The translations under genes were made by a program, and so were the position numbers. Positions 40,309 to 49,066 of a stretch of DNA of 64,000 nt are shown here, one piece after another. The stretch is from the NCBI GenBank assembly GCA_002307275.1, contig DBTX01000021.1, positions 1-64,000 on the forward strand. The letters are read 5' to 3'. Each line of letters opens with the position of its first letter. The stretch's first letter is position 1. This DNA is from Hungateiclostridiaceae bacterium UBA1305 (GTDB lineage: Bacteria > Bacillota > Clostridia > Acetivibrionales > DTU013). Below the pieces are notes generated by a model that was not told the origin of the DNA, ran no database searches, and worked only from the letters and a program-made list of their open reading frames with translations.

Positions 40309-40762
40309 CGGCGCCGCCCTCCTGTCTGCGGATTTCATCCAATATATAGTGTCTCACAGTGTACTTGTCGGTGTCAAGGATTATTTGGGCGCCCTTATTC
40401 GTGCTGCAGTTGATGATCAAAGGTGCTTTCAGGTTCATGCTGATTCTTGTCAGATCATCCGGTACAACAACGATGGAATATACCGCTACATCATCTTCCT
40501 TTGCAATACAAAGTTCCCGGGCTGCTTCATCGGGCAGCTCAAAGTCATAGTCCGCTACAATCATAAAAGGATTGGCAATTGCAAATGCAATCTGTGGTTC
40601 ATTGACACATTGCAGCCATCCGAACGGAGAGGTCTTATCTTCATTCCCAATGAGTACGAATTTATTAAGCTGTTCAAAACCCGGCAGTCCTTCATCAAAT
40701 TTCAAAACACTCTCCTCAGCTATCCTGATTTCCCCGAAGTGCCTTGTTTGTAATACTCTCAT
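40262..40762 (-). CDS. fliW: Flagellar assembly factor FliW
   Basis: 166 residues from MRVLQTRHFGEI (ATG at 40762, GTGGAGGATATT before it). Motifs FDEGLPGFEQLNKFVLI and LQCVNEPQIAFAIANPF are characteristic. FliW antagonises CsrA and is titrated by flagellin, closing a three-part loop; all partners are in this window. The C-terminal tail (EGGADAGTDKEKGSDDRHK) is encoded in the 47 bp shared with csrA. Confidence 0.95.
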   Translation of the reverse strand: MRVLQTRHFGEIRIAEESVLKFDEGLPGFEQLNKFVLIGNEDKTSPFGWLQCVNEPQIAFAIANPFMIVADYDFELPDEAARELCIAKEDDVAVYSIVVVPDDLTRISMNLKAPLIINCSTNKGAQIILDTDKYTVRHYILDEIRRQEGGADAGTDKEKGSDDRHK

Positions 40763-40827
40763 AATATCCTCCACTCAGCAGTTACTGTAAAATTCACTTC
40801 ATTATTTTGACTGTATTGCAACGAACT

Positions 40828-41397
40828 CTATATTGACTCATCAAAATTGTTATAACTTATTTTAATGGACGGGTACTGTTTTACATAGGTGTTTATCTTT
40901 GCGGGCTCATAATGAATATCGACGTTCCCCTGTATATAATCTCCATCTATACCATTAAGCGCCCCTTCTGCGTTTGTATCCCACCGGATATTCATTCCGC
41001 CTGATACCTCAACCTTGGGCCTGGATTTTGGTATAAAATCCATCCCGTATTCATCTGTCTGAAGCATATTCCTTCTTGCAATGGAGGAAATGGCATTTCC
41101 TCCATTCTCAACAGCTGCCATCGCATATCCGTCCTGAACCGCTTGACCGGTATACTTCAAGACCTGGCGGTACCCTTTTTGAGCAGCCTCTTTTGCAAAG
41201 TCATAATTGTTTTTCAAACCTTCCTCTGCAAAGCATTCGTATTGATCTATGTGTACCTTCGGCTGTTCCGTATGAATCTTAAGCTCCGCCTGCTCCCGGT
41301 GCATCTCAAGCCTGGCATTTTGGGTTCTGATATTCAGTTGAGACGGTATATGCTCAACGCCGAGCTGTATATCCGTTGTTTGGATTGTCAACCCCAT
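40828..41397 (-). CDS. DUF6470-type flagellar cluster protein
   Basis: 189 residues starting MGLTIQTTDIQLGVEHIP. The N-terminal half has repeated beta-like strands alternating in charge (ARLEMHREQAELKIHTEQPKVHIDQ), and a central FAKEAAQKGYRQVLKYTGQ helix. Genes like this lie between flgL and fliW in many Clostridia and Bacilli; function is not known. A start at 41397 is chosen over a TTG two codons earlier. Confidence 0.8.
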   Translation of the reverse strand: MGLTIQTTDIQLGVEHIPSQLNIRTQNARLEMHREQAELKIHTEQPKVHIDQYECFAEEGLKNNYDFAKEAAQKGYRQVLKYTGQAVQDGYAMAAVENGGNAISSIARRNMLQTDEYGMDFIPKSRPKVEVSGGMNIRWDTNAEGALNGIDGDYIQGNVDIHYEPAKINTYVKQYPSIKISYNNFDESI

Positions 41398-41409
41398 ATG
41401 CAATCACCA

Positions 41410-42330
41410 CTATGTCAGAAAATCCACCAATGACGGCTGTATGATTTTTGCCCCGCCGGAAAGAGAAGCTTTATAGACATTCTCTTCGTTCTGCAGGTTC
41501 ATGATGGTTTCTGCCATATCCACGTCTTCATTATCACTCATCAGTTTGGTAAAGTTGGTGTTGTCGCTGTCCAGCCTGTTACCGGTAAGTTCCAGTCTGT
41601 TGGTTCTTGCGCCGACATCCGCGCGGATACGCAAAACATTGTTGATGTCATTATCTAGATTGTCAAGAAGGTCACTGGCTGCTGTACTATCACCTGCGTT
41701 GAGCGCTGTAATCAAAGCGTCAAAATCACTGATCAGGGTACCCGGTGTACCGGTCGTGGAATCCGCATCTCCTCCATCATTGAAAAGATCTCCTCCGGCG
41801 ACGTTTATGTTGATATCATCTCCAATTCCAATCTCATACAGAATGTTTTCCTCAGAGGTATCCACATCAATTGCAAAATCGCCGGTGGTTTCGTCCAGCA
41901 GCTTTTGATCCGTTTTATAGCCGGAAAAAATGTACCTTCCCGCATAGGTGGTATTTCCAAGAGAAATCATTTGCGTTCTCAGTTGCTGTATTTCTGCGCT
42001 GATCTTCGTCTTATCATCCGTTGTCGTTGAATCGCTTGACGCCTGGACTGTCAACTCCCTGACACTCTGCAATACATCGCCGATACTTGACAGAGTATTC
42101 TCCGTTGTGTCCAGCCAGGAGGTCGCATCATTTACATTCTTCTGATACTGGTCTATTTCCGCCACATTCGTACGCAGCTTCAATGCGCGAGCCGCAACAA
42201 CAGGATCATCGGACGGCACCTGTATCTTTTTGCCTGTGGCCAACTGGCTCTGGTATTTATCCATTCTGGTCAGATTATTTCCGATATAATTGACCATATT
42301 GTTGATCAGCATATTATTTGTGATTCTCAT
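41410..42330 (-). CDS. flgL: Flagellar hook-filament junction protein FlgL
   Basis: 306 residues with flagellin-like ends: MRITNNMLINNMVNYIGNNL at the N-terminus, TGKKIQVPSDDPVVAARALKL and SSIGDVLQSVRELTVQAS in the helical part, and a C-terminal DNTNFTKLMSDNEDVDMAETIMNL. It joins hook to filament with FlgK. It follows the first flgK by 16 bp. Confidence 0.93.
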   Translation of the reverse strand: MRITNNMLINNMVNYIGNNLTRMDKYQSQLATGKKIQVPSDDPVVAARALKLRTNVAEIDQYQKNVNDATSWLDTTENTLSSIGDVLQSVRELTVQASSDSTTTDDKTKISAEIQQLRTQMISLGNTTYAGRYIFSGYKTDQKLLDETTGDFAIDVDTSEENILYEIGIGDDININVAGGDLFNDGGDADSTTGTPGTLISDFDALITALNAGDSTAASDLLDNLDNDINNVLRIRADVGARTNRLELTGNRLDSDNTNFTKLMSDNEDVDMAETIMNLQNEENVYKASLSGGAKIIQPSLVDFLT

Positions 42331-42346
42331 CCTTCAAAGTCCCCCT

Positions 42347-43972
42347 TTACGCAAAAAGTTGGTTGATCAATATATCGTAAACTTCGCCCATAGTCTGGAT
42401 CATTTTTGCCGAGGCATTATAGGCCTGTTGGAATTTAACAAGGTTTGTCATTTCTTCATCTATAGATACGCCGGAATCAGAAGTCCTCCGGTTTGTGATC
42501 TGATTTACAATAACCTCCTCATTGGCCACATAATTCTGTGCCTGCTGAGAGTCGATACCCATTGTGGCAATTAATGACTTCATGAAGTCTTCAGGAGCGC
42601 CCTCGGAAAACATATCGGCATTTTGCCGGAAATCAAGCAAGCTGTTCAGCGTATTGATATTACCATCTTCAAGCGCTGTGTCAGAGGTTGCAATCAGATT
42701 GGGATCGTCGATAACATCCGAGCTCACGGAGAAATTCTTCGCTGTCAGTTTATCATATGCGCCATAAATATCCGTTCCTGTAGATGCTCCGCCAAGAAAG
42801 TCCGTACTGGACATCTCCTGATCCCCTGTCCCCATCATTGTAAAAAAACGGGTTCCGGTTACCGAACTATCATGTCCGTATCCGTCGGCATGTCCTGTGC
42901 CGCTGTCCTCCCCGGCATCATAGGATTTATCTCCATCTGTGTCAATATAGCCTTCATTAAACGCTCTCGCAAAGGTTCTGACAAATTCATTCAGCTTTTC
43001 CTGATAAAACGGTATGCCCTTGTAATCAGGAGATGCTATACCATTAGATCCCGTCTCCCCCTCGTTTCCGTCCCGTACATCAAGGTATCCTTTCAGTTCA
43101 CCGCCTTTAATTGTAAGCGAATTACCATCTTCCCATCTGACATTGTACAGATTGCCAATGTCCTCATCGTTTACCTTTTCATCAGAACTCCTCTGATCCA
43201 GTGCAAGCTTGCTGACATTGAAATGATCCACCAAAGCCTTCCCGCTGATGGTTACAACAAAATGCTTGTCCTCACTGCCGTCAGGCTTCGTTCCATACAC
43301 AACTTCACTGGCCTCAACATTCACAAGTTTCGAAAGCTTGTCCACAAGCAGAGTCCTTGAATCCCTGAGGTCATTGGCCGTATTTCCGTCCAACTCGGAG
43401 ACGTATATCTCCCTGTTCAGCTGTTGGATCTGGGTAGCATAGGAATTGACCTCATTTACCTTTGTCATGATCTTATAATTAGTATCCTGCTGCAGATTTT
43501 CCAAATGCGTGCCCATACTATTGAAGTACTTTGTCAGCGTTATGCCCTTCTGCTTGACTAATGCTCTGACTGACTCACTGCCCGGATCTTTCGCAAGCTC
43601 CTGCATTGAACTGTAAAAGTCACTCATGATTGTCGTAAAGCCACTGTCAGATGGCTCATTGAAAGCCGTTTCAATTTCCGACATTACCTCTTGCTTTGCA
43701 TCCCATTCACCATATGGACTGTTTTCACTCCAATATTTAAAGTCCAGATATTCATCATGTACTCTTTTAACTCCTGTTACATCAGCGCCCGTACCCACCA
43801 TACCCGTACCGTCATATAAAGCCATAGGCCTCGAAGCTGCCTGAACAGACTGCTGTCTTGAGTAGCCCGGTGTATTTACATTATTCAGATTATGATTGAC
43901 CGTATCCAAATTGCGCTGAGCTGTAAAAAGTCCGCGCACCGCCACATTCAGTCCGAAAAACGACTCACCCAT
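42347..43972 (-). CDS. flgK: Flagellar hook-associated protein FlgK (copy 1)
   Basis: 541 residues. N-terminal FlgK signatures are present (FFGLNVAVRGLFTAQRNLDTVNHNLNNVNTPGYSRQ), SEIETAFNEPSDSGFTT, and the C-terminal end VDEEMTNLV-type region (SIDEEMTNLVKFQQAYNASAKMIQ). Inside, near residue 340, is an acidic stretch (DTDGDKSYDAGEDSG) like an EF-hand calcium loop. It is followed by flgL and preceded, 6 bp away, by a second longer flgK. Confidence 0.92.
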   Translation of the reverse strand: MGESFFGLNVAVRGLFTAQRNLDTVNHNLNNVNTPGYSRQQSVQAASRPMALYDGTGMVGTGADVTGVKRVHDEYLDFKYWSENSPYGEWDAKQEVMSEIETAFNEPSDSGFTTIMSDFYSSMQELAKDPGSESVRALVKQKGITLTKYFNSMGTHLENLQQDTNYKIMTKVNEVNSYATQIQQLNREIYVSELDGNTANDLRDSRTLLVDKLSKLVNVEASEVVYGTKPDGSEDKHFVVTISGKALVDHFNVSKLALDQRSSDEKVNDEDIGNLYNVRWEDGNSLTIKGGELKGYLDVRDGNEGETGSNGIASPDYKGIPFYQEKLNEFVRTFARAFNEGYIDTDGDKSYDAGEDSGTGHADGYGHDSSVTGTRFFTMMGTGDQEMSSTDFLGGASTGTDIYGAYDKLTAKNFSVSSDVIDDPNLIATSDTALEDGNINTLNSLLDFRQNADMFSEGAPEDFMKSLIATMGIDSQQAQNYVANEEVIVNQITNRRTSDSGVSIDEEMTNLVKFQQAYNASAKMIQTMGEVYDILINQLFA

Positions 43973-43978
43973 TCCTTA

Positions 43979-45937
43979 TCACCTCCCTACAATACCAAGT
44001 CTGTTGACTATAGTCTCCATCATGGCATCTATTACGTTCAGTGTTCTTGCAGAAGCATTATATGCATATTTGAATTTCATCATATTAGTCATTTCCTCGT
44101 CCATTGAAACACCTGTAATTGCAGTCCTGGAGGCATCTGCCGATTGTACAAGCTTTAACTGGCTATCCGTAATATTGGTCGCATCCGCACCTGTGTTTCC
44201 CATATAAAGGATAATAGCCTGATAATAGTCGTCCAAGCTGAGTGTTCCTGTCGTATCATCAATCAGAGACTCATTCCTGAGGTTAGCAATCTCCAGCGCA
44301 TTGGCGTTGTCGCCGCTTGAACCCGTTTTTGAAGCCGCAATATTGCTTAAATCGGATAAATTGGAGTTCAATTGAATATTTCCCATTTCAAGCGGCCTGC
44401 CGGAATTGATGGTCACAAACAGATCCTCGCCCTGCGTGGCCGGATCCTTCATTGTTGTACCGCCTTTGTGAATATAATTCACTTCGCGCAGCATGACATT
44501 GACCAATGCATTAAGCCGCTTTTTCATATCCGTCACAATATTCAACGAATCGGATACGACGGATATATTGTCACTGACGTCCTTGTTGGTATCGTCCGCC
44601 ATACCTTGCGTCAATGTGGTATAGGTTGAAGCCGTAGCGCTCGAAAAGTCGGTCAGGCTGTATGTATTGCCATCCATCGCACCGGTCAGCGAAGCCCAGT
44701 CACCCGGGATGGTTGCATCGCCTGGGGTATCTGTAATAACAGAGGCGTCCATGCCTTGATTGGTTAAAGCGGTCTTCAGCGTTTCCATTGCTGTCGCGGA
44801 AAGTGTTCCGTTGGTCAGCAGAACGGCATATTTATTGGCATCCGCCCGCAGTCCGGCGGTGGAGCCGACAGCGGCAGCCATACCTGCGGCGGATGTGGCT
44901 GTCTGTATCGTCACATTGCAGTCGATTCCCTTTTTCAAAAGCTCATTTGTATATTCATTACTCCTTGTTGTCACATCCGCTTCGGACATCGTAGAGGTAT
45001 CCACATAAAATACCACATCAGCCGTTGTATTCGGCGTACCGTTCTCATAGCTGCCGACAGCGCCTGAGACCTCGCCTCTGGCCTCCATCAGTCCCTTGAT
45101 GGTTCCGCTTTTAATCGGGACTTCAATGTCTGTTCCCGCTAGCTTGGCTACATAGTAAATTTCACCGGCATTTTTTTCTTCAGCATATAAATCGGTACTC
45201 TCAGCCTTCTGCACTAAATAATAACCGCCCAGCGTTACATCAACCTGGCCGTCCTGCATCTCGTTAACATCTACATCTACCAGCTTTGTCAGATTGTCCA
45301 GCAGTAAATTCCGCTGATCCCGGTAGTCGTTTGCCGAATCACCGTTCACCTCGGACTTGAGAATGGTAGAATTGAGATCCGCTACCTGCCTTGTAATGTC
45401 ATTCACTTCATTAATACGTACCTGTACTTCAGAGTTCAAGTCATCCTGAAGCTGATCAAGCTGAGTTCCCATCTGGTTGAGCTTGGAGACCAGCGATTCG
45501 CTTCGCTGCCTTACAAGTGCTCTTACCGTCAGGCTGTCCGGTTCCTTTGCAAGCTCCTGCCAGGAATCCCAAAACTGATTCAGGACACTCTGAAGGCCTG
45601 AATCTTCAAACGGCTCAGCCATGACAGCCTCCACATCCTGAACCGTCTTCTGTCTGGATTCCCAATATCCCAACGTCGTATTCTCCTGCCTGTATACATT
45701 GTCAAGGAAGGTGTGCCGGATTTGCCGTATATCCTGTATATCAGCACCCAAGCCAAGCTGAATCATCCCACCCTTGGTATAGGTAGTCTGTACTGAGGCA
45801 TTCTTTATCATTGCCTGCTGACGAACATAGCCAGCCGTATTTACATTTGATATATTGTGTCCTGTTACATTAAGCCCGCGTTCATTGACAACAAGTCCCG
45901 AGCGGGCTACCTGGTAACTGGCAAAGCTGACGCCCAT
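43979..45937 (-). CDS. FlgK paralogue (copy 2) with a vWA-like insertion
   Basis: 652 residues. It shares FlgK ends (FASYQVARSGLVVNERGLNVTGHNISNVNTAGYVRQ-type start: GLNVTGHNISNVNTAGY; SMDEEMTNMMKFKYAYNASARTL end). Residues about 305-425 form an alpha/beta-looking insert (ADVVFYVDTSTMSEADV, CNVTIQTATSA, KYAVLLTNGTLSATAM) that resembles a von Willebrand A domain with a DTSTM metal-site motif. That part would face the cell exterior. Two adjacent flgK genes suggest either a duplicated hook junction or specialisation. Confidence 0.85.
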   Translation of the reverse strand: MGVSFASYQVARSGLVVNERGLNVTGHNISNVNTAGYVRQQAMIKNASVQTTYTKGGMIQLGLGADIQDIRQIRHTFLDNVYRQENTTLGYWESRQKTVQDVEAVMAEPFEDSGLQSVLNQFWDSWQELAKEPDSLTVRALVRQRSESLVSKLNQMGTQLDQLQDDLNSEVQVRINEVNDITRQVADLNSTILKSEVNGDSANDYRDQRNLLLDNLTKLVDVDVNEMQDGQVDVTLGGYYLVQKAESTDLYAEEKNAGEIYYVAKLAGTDIEVPIKSGTIKGLMEARGEVSGAVGSYENGTPNTTADVVFYVDTSTMSEADVTTRSNEYTNELLKKGIDCNVTIQTATSAAGMAAAVGSTAGLRADANKYAVLLTNGTLSATAMETLKTALTNQGMDASVITDTPGDATIPGDWASLTGAMDGNTYSLTDFSSATASTYTTLTQGMADDTNKDVSDNISVVSDSLNIVTDMKKRLNALVNVMLREVNYIHKGGTTMKDPATQGEDLFVTINSGRPLEMGNIQLNSNLSDLSNIAASKTGSSGDNANALEIANLRNESLIDDTTGTLSLDDYYQAIILYMGNTGADATNITDSQLKLVQSADASRTAITGVSMDEEMTNMMKFKYAYNASARTLNVIDAMMETIVNRLGIVGR

Positions 45938-45946
45938 ACGCCCTCC

Positions 45947-46447
45947 CTACAGCTTCATGTCGAAAAAGTTCTTCTTCTTTAAATCGCTTGACTGGCCGGT
46001 GTACCCATAATTATTACCGGTGGCTCCGATGCTAGTAAGAATATTAATAGAAAAATCTATATACTCCAGAGAATTCCGGATAAGCTTCGAGTTCAATACG
46101 TTGGCCTCCCCCAGATCCTTGACAAGCTTGGGCAGCTTATTATGACAATCTCTCAGCCTTTCAGCCTGTTCCTTCGGGAGCAGCTTCTCAAGACCGGTAA
46201 GTGTAATATCAGATGCTTTCAGTTTAAGTGCTGCAGCTATTGCATCCACCAGATTTTCACGCTCCCGTTCAAGCTTGCCCATCTGTAGAATCAGCGACTG
46301 CTCAAGCCTGGTGATGCTCTCAAGTTCAATAACCTTACCCTTTACAATTACATCCGTTTTATTTTTGGAAAGCTTCAAGATGCCTTCATACATGGCAGTC
46401 TCTTTATTCAGTACATCGATCAGTCCATCTATCAGTATAGTATCCAA
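45947..46447 (-). CDS. flgN: FlgN-like flagellar export chaperone
   Basis: 166 residues, helical throughout (VLNKETAMYEGILKLSKNKTDVIVKGKVIELESITRLEQ-type; IVKGKVIELESITRLE). FlgN chaperones FlgK and FlgL; it lies directly before the two flgK genes. The start is a TTG at 46447. A terminator-like hairpin (46473-46500) lies between it and flgM. Confidence 0.8.
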   Translation of the reverse strand: MDTILIDGLIDVLNKETAMYEGILKLSKNKTDVIVKGKVIELESITRLEQSLILQMGKLERERENLVDAIAAALKLKASDITLTGLEKLLPKEQAERLRDCHNKLPKLVKDLGEANVLNSKLIRNSLEYIDFSINILTSIGATGNNYGYTGQSSDLKKKNFFDMKL

Positions 46448-46472
46448 AGCTTCACCGCCCTCACAGTCTGAG

Positions 46473-46500
46473 AAAAAAGGAGAGTTGCGTCAACTCCCCC
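46473..46500 (-). terminator. Terminator-like hairpin between flgM and flgN
   Basis: On the minus strand GAGTTG and CAACTC (46496-46491 and 46487-46482) form a stem with a 3-nt loop, extended by GG/CC, followed by TTTTTT. It lies 8 bp after the flgM stop and would trim transcription into flgN and beyond. Confidence 0.7.
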
Positions 46501-46507
46501 AAGGTTG

Positions 46508-46795
46508 CTATGCTTTCTTGTCAAATACGGCATTTACTACTTTGTCCGCAACTTCCCTGCCTGTTACATTGTAACTGCCTGTTTCAAATTTCTCCGAAAG
46601 CTCGGTCACCTTGCTCTCGCGAACATCGGGCACATCCTTCAATGCTTTATATACTGTCTGATAGTCCTTTGCCTCATTTGAGATTGACAAAACATCTTTT
46701 TTGGCTGCTGTTGCCTCCGTTTTGCCAACTCTCGCTGTATTCTTTTGTGTTCCGTAAATTCCGGATACCTTGGATAAATCATCCGGTATTCTCAT
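46508..46795 (-). CDS. flgM: Anti-sigma-D factor FlgM
   Basis: 95 residues from MRIPDDLSKVSGIYG at 46795. The C-terminal half (VRESKVTELSEKFETGSYNVTGREVADKVVNAVF; TELSEKFETGSYNV) matches FlgM, which binds the flagellar sigma factor. It is the first gene of the late flagellar string and has a sigma-D promoter upstream, giving the usual feedback loop. Confidence 0.9.
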   Translation of the reverse strand: MRIPDDLSKVSGIYGTQKNTARVGKTEATAAKKDVLSISNEAKDYQTVYKALKDVPDVRESKVTELSEKFETGSYNVTGREVADKVVNAVFDKKA

Positions 46796-46877
46796 ATTAA
46801 CCACTCACCTTCTATAGATAATGCAAAAGGGTTTTGCGCTTATCTTTCCTTACTCACCTAAAAACTGTTCAATATTA

Positions 46878-46904
46878 TTATCGGTAATAGCTGCATTCTT
46901 ATTA
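46878..46904 (-). promoter_or_regulatory. Predicted sigma-D promoter of the flgM operon
   Basis: On the minus strand TAAT (46904-46901), 15 nt, then ACCGATAA (46885-46878): seven of eight match the sigma-28 -10 consensus GCCGATAA and three of four the -35 consensus TAAA. It lies 83 bp before flgM. Confidence 0.75.
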
Positions 46905-47057
46905 ACAAATAAAAATGCGAATTTATTATTTTTCGTAAACGTTCATATCATACTAAATTATATTATGTTATATTTTAAGCAACTATAAACTTCTAGTGAA
47001 AAAGAGGGTTAGGGATATCTTCTTATTCTAATTGTTTTTATCTACGATAAAATAGTA

Positions 47058-47086
47058 TTGATTTTTATCGTTATAGTCGATATATT
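47058..47086 (+). promoter_or_regulatory. Predicted sigma-A promoter of the glycan cassette
   Basis: TTGATT (47058-47063), 17 bp and TATATT (47081-47086), 59 bp before the first ATG. An inverted repeat CGATAAAA/TTTTATCG (47045-47052 and 47063-47070) overlaps the -35 and could be an operator. The gap 46796-47144 holds this and the flgM promoter and nothing else recognisable. Confidence 0.65.
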
Positions 47087-47144
47087 TATTGTTGGCAAAG
47101 ATGGTTAATTTACTTTCTATTATATTTATGTGTCGAGGTAGTTT

Positions 47145-47924
47145 ATGAAAGTTGTCATTTTAGCCGGTGGGTTTGGTACAAGAATCAGTGAGGAAAGTCA
47201 TTTAAAACCGAAACCTATGATAGAAATCGGGGGGGCTCCAATTCTGTGGCATATCATGAAATATTTTGCAGCCTTTGGCTTCAGCGAGTTTATTATATGC
47301 TGCGGATACAAAGGATACCTCATAAAGGAATATTTTGCAGACTACTATCTGCACAGGTCGGATATCACCTTTGACTTTGCCAACAATAACGATATTATCA
47401 TCCACAGCAATGTCGCCGAGCCTTGGAAGGTTACTGTAGTGGACACTGGGCTGAATACACAAACAGGAGGACGCATTAAGAAAATTCAAAAGTTCACCAA
47501 CAGCGAGGCTTTTCTGATGACCTACGGCGACGGAGTGAGCAATATTGATCTGTCCGAGTTAATCAAGAGACATAAAAAGTCGGGAAATGTCGTGACCCTA
47601 TCGGCCATACAACCCAGCGGGCGTTTCGGAGTGCTGGATATCACCGGCGATGAAACGGTGGTTGGTTTCAGGGAGAAGGCAAAGGAAGATAGCGGATGGG
47701 TCAATGGCGGGTTTATGGTGATGGAGCCAAAGATATTTGATTACATCGACGGTGATGCAACCGTTCTGGAAAGAACTCCTCTCAAACGGTTAAGCAGTGA
47801 AGGGAAATTGGGGGTTTATAAGCATTACGGGTTCTGGCAGTGTATGGACACCCAGAGAGATAAGGATCTTTTGGAATATCTTTGGGACAATAGTAAAGCC
47901 TTATGGAAAGTGTGGAGCGATTGA
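47145..47924 (+). CDS. rfbF: Glucose-1-phosphate cytidylyltransferase-like nucleotidyltransferase
   Basis: 259 residues with the RfbF pattern: ILAGGFGTRISEE, KPKPMIEIGGAPILWHIMK, ICCGYKGYLIKEYFA, VDTGLNTQTGGRIKKI, TYGDGVSNIDL, and HYGFWQCMDTQRDK near the end. It should make CDP-glucose (or a related nucleotide sugar) from CTP and the sugar phosphate. The CDP-glucose 4,6-dehydratase that normally follows is not in the cassette, so the activated sugar may be used directly or finished elsewhere. CGAGGTAGTTT precedes the ATG. Confidence 0.88.
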   Translation: MKVVILAGGFGTRISEESHLKPKPMIEIGGAPILWHIMKYFAAFGFSEFIICCGYKGYLIKEYFADYYLHRSDITFDFANNNDIIIHSNVAEPWKVTVVDTGLNTQTGGRIKKIQKFTNSEAFLMTYGDGVSNIDLSELIKRHKKSGNVVTLSAIQPSGRFGVLDITGDETVVGFREKAKEDSGWVNGGFMVMEPKIFDYIDGDATVLERTPLKRLSSEGKLGVYKHYGFWQCMDTQRDKDLLEYLWDNSKALWKVWSD

Positions 47925-47926
47925 GT

Positions 47927-49048
47927 ATGAAAAGCTTTAAGCAGAAATTTGGAGAAATAAAAACGCAGTACTATAAAAATAATCCTTTTAATGCAATTGT
48001 GGAGAAGAAAGAGCTTTTTAGCCAGAAGCCGCTTATTCTTTACGGTTGTGGCGTATATCTCAGCACAATAATATTTTTATGCAACGAATACGGAATTAAA
48101 ATAAATGCCATTTGTGATTCTTATAAGACAGGCATCTACGGTGATACAGGTATGGAGATCATTTCCCCGGAGCGGCTTAAGAAAGAGTTCCAAGGCGCGA
48201 ACATTATTATCTCTTCAAACATGTTCACCGATGAAATAAAAAAAAAGCTTTTATTCCTAGGTTTTCCCAACGCGCAGATTTTTTTACCCGCAACATCAAA
48301 GGTAAGTTTTGTGCATCCACAAGAATTTATTGGTAAACATCTTGAAGGTTATGAATGGGCACACCACTTCTTTACTGATGATAATTCAAAAAAGGTCCTG
48401 CTGGACAGGATAAAAATGTATTTTACCGGCATTGAATTAATCAGAACCTCTGCTGCCCCAGAGTATTTTGATCCGGAAATCATAAAATTTCATTCGAATG
48501 AGGTATTTATTGACGGCGGAGGTTACATCGGAGATACAGTGCAAGAGTTCATAAGACAGTTAAGCTTAAAAAATGCAGGAGGATATAGGCACATATATTC
48601 CTTTGAACCTGATAGAGTGGCTTATAACAAGGCATTTAGTAGCTTAGGTAAAATTGAGAATATGGATTTGATTTGCAAAGGTCTATGGAGCTGCGATACT
48701 GAGTTGAAGTTTTATAGCGACGGTGGTAATGGCAGCTCCACCTTTGCGAACAGAGTAAATACTATTTCTGTTCCGGTCATATCCCTGGACAGCTATTTTA
48801 AAGGTAAACCGAAAGAAGAGTTGCCGACATTTATTAAAATGGATATCGAAGGAGCAGAAAAAGAAGCACTCACAGGAGCGAAAAACATAATAATGGAAAA
48901 TCATCCCAAATTGGCTATCTGTACATATCATAAGCCGGAAGATATATATGAATTACCGAAACTCATATATGAAATAGATCCAACCTATCAATTTACCCTT
49001 CATCAATGTGAGGATGGGATATATGGTACAATATTATATGCTGTTTAA
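47927..49048 (+). CDS. FkbM-family methyltransferase with an N-terminal nucleotide-binding-like domain (copy 1)
   Basis: 373 residues from the ATG at 47927, two bases past the preceding stop; an earlier in-frame ATG at 47903 lies inside rfbF. Residues about 25-115 form a Rossmann-like domain (PLILYGCGVYLSTIIFLC, INAICDSYKTGIYGDTGMEIISPERL, NIIISSNMFTDEI) similar to sugar N-acyltransferase PglD N-domains. Residues about 190-360 are an FkbM methyltransferase (FIDGGGYIGDTVQEF, YSFEPDRVAYNKAF, FIKMDIEGAEKEAL). It likely O-methylates a sugar. A second copy is encoded at 51959. Confidence 0.85.
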   Translation: MKSFKQKFGEIKTQYYKNNPFNAIVEKKELFSQKPLILYGCGVYLSTIIFLCNEYGIKINAICDSYKTGIYGDTGMEIISPERLKKEFQGANIIISSNMFTDEIKKKLLFLGFPNAQIFLPATSKVSFVHPQEFIGKHLEGYEWAHHFFTDDNSKKVLLDRIKMYFTGIELIRTSAAPEYFDPEIIKFHSNEVFIDGGGYIGDTVQEFIRQLSLKNAGGYRHIYSFEPDRVAYNKAFSSLGKIENMDLICKGLWSCDTELKFYSDGGNGSSTFANRVNTISVPVISLDSYFKGKPKEELPTFIKMDIEGAEKEALTGAKNIIMENHPKLAICTYHKPEDIYELPKLIYEIDPTYQFTLHQCEDGIYGTILYAV

Positions 49049-49066
49049 CATGGGGGTAAGTGAAGT

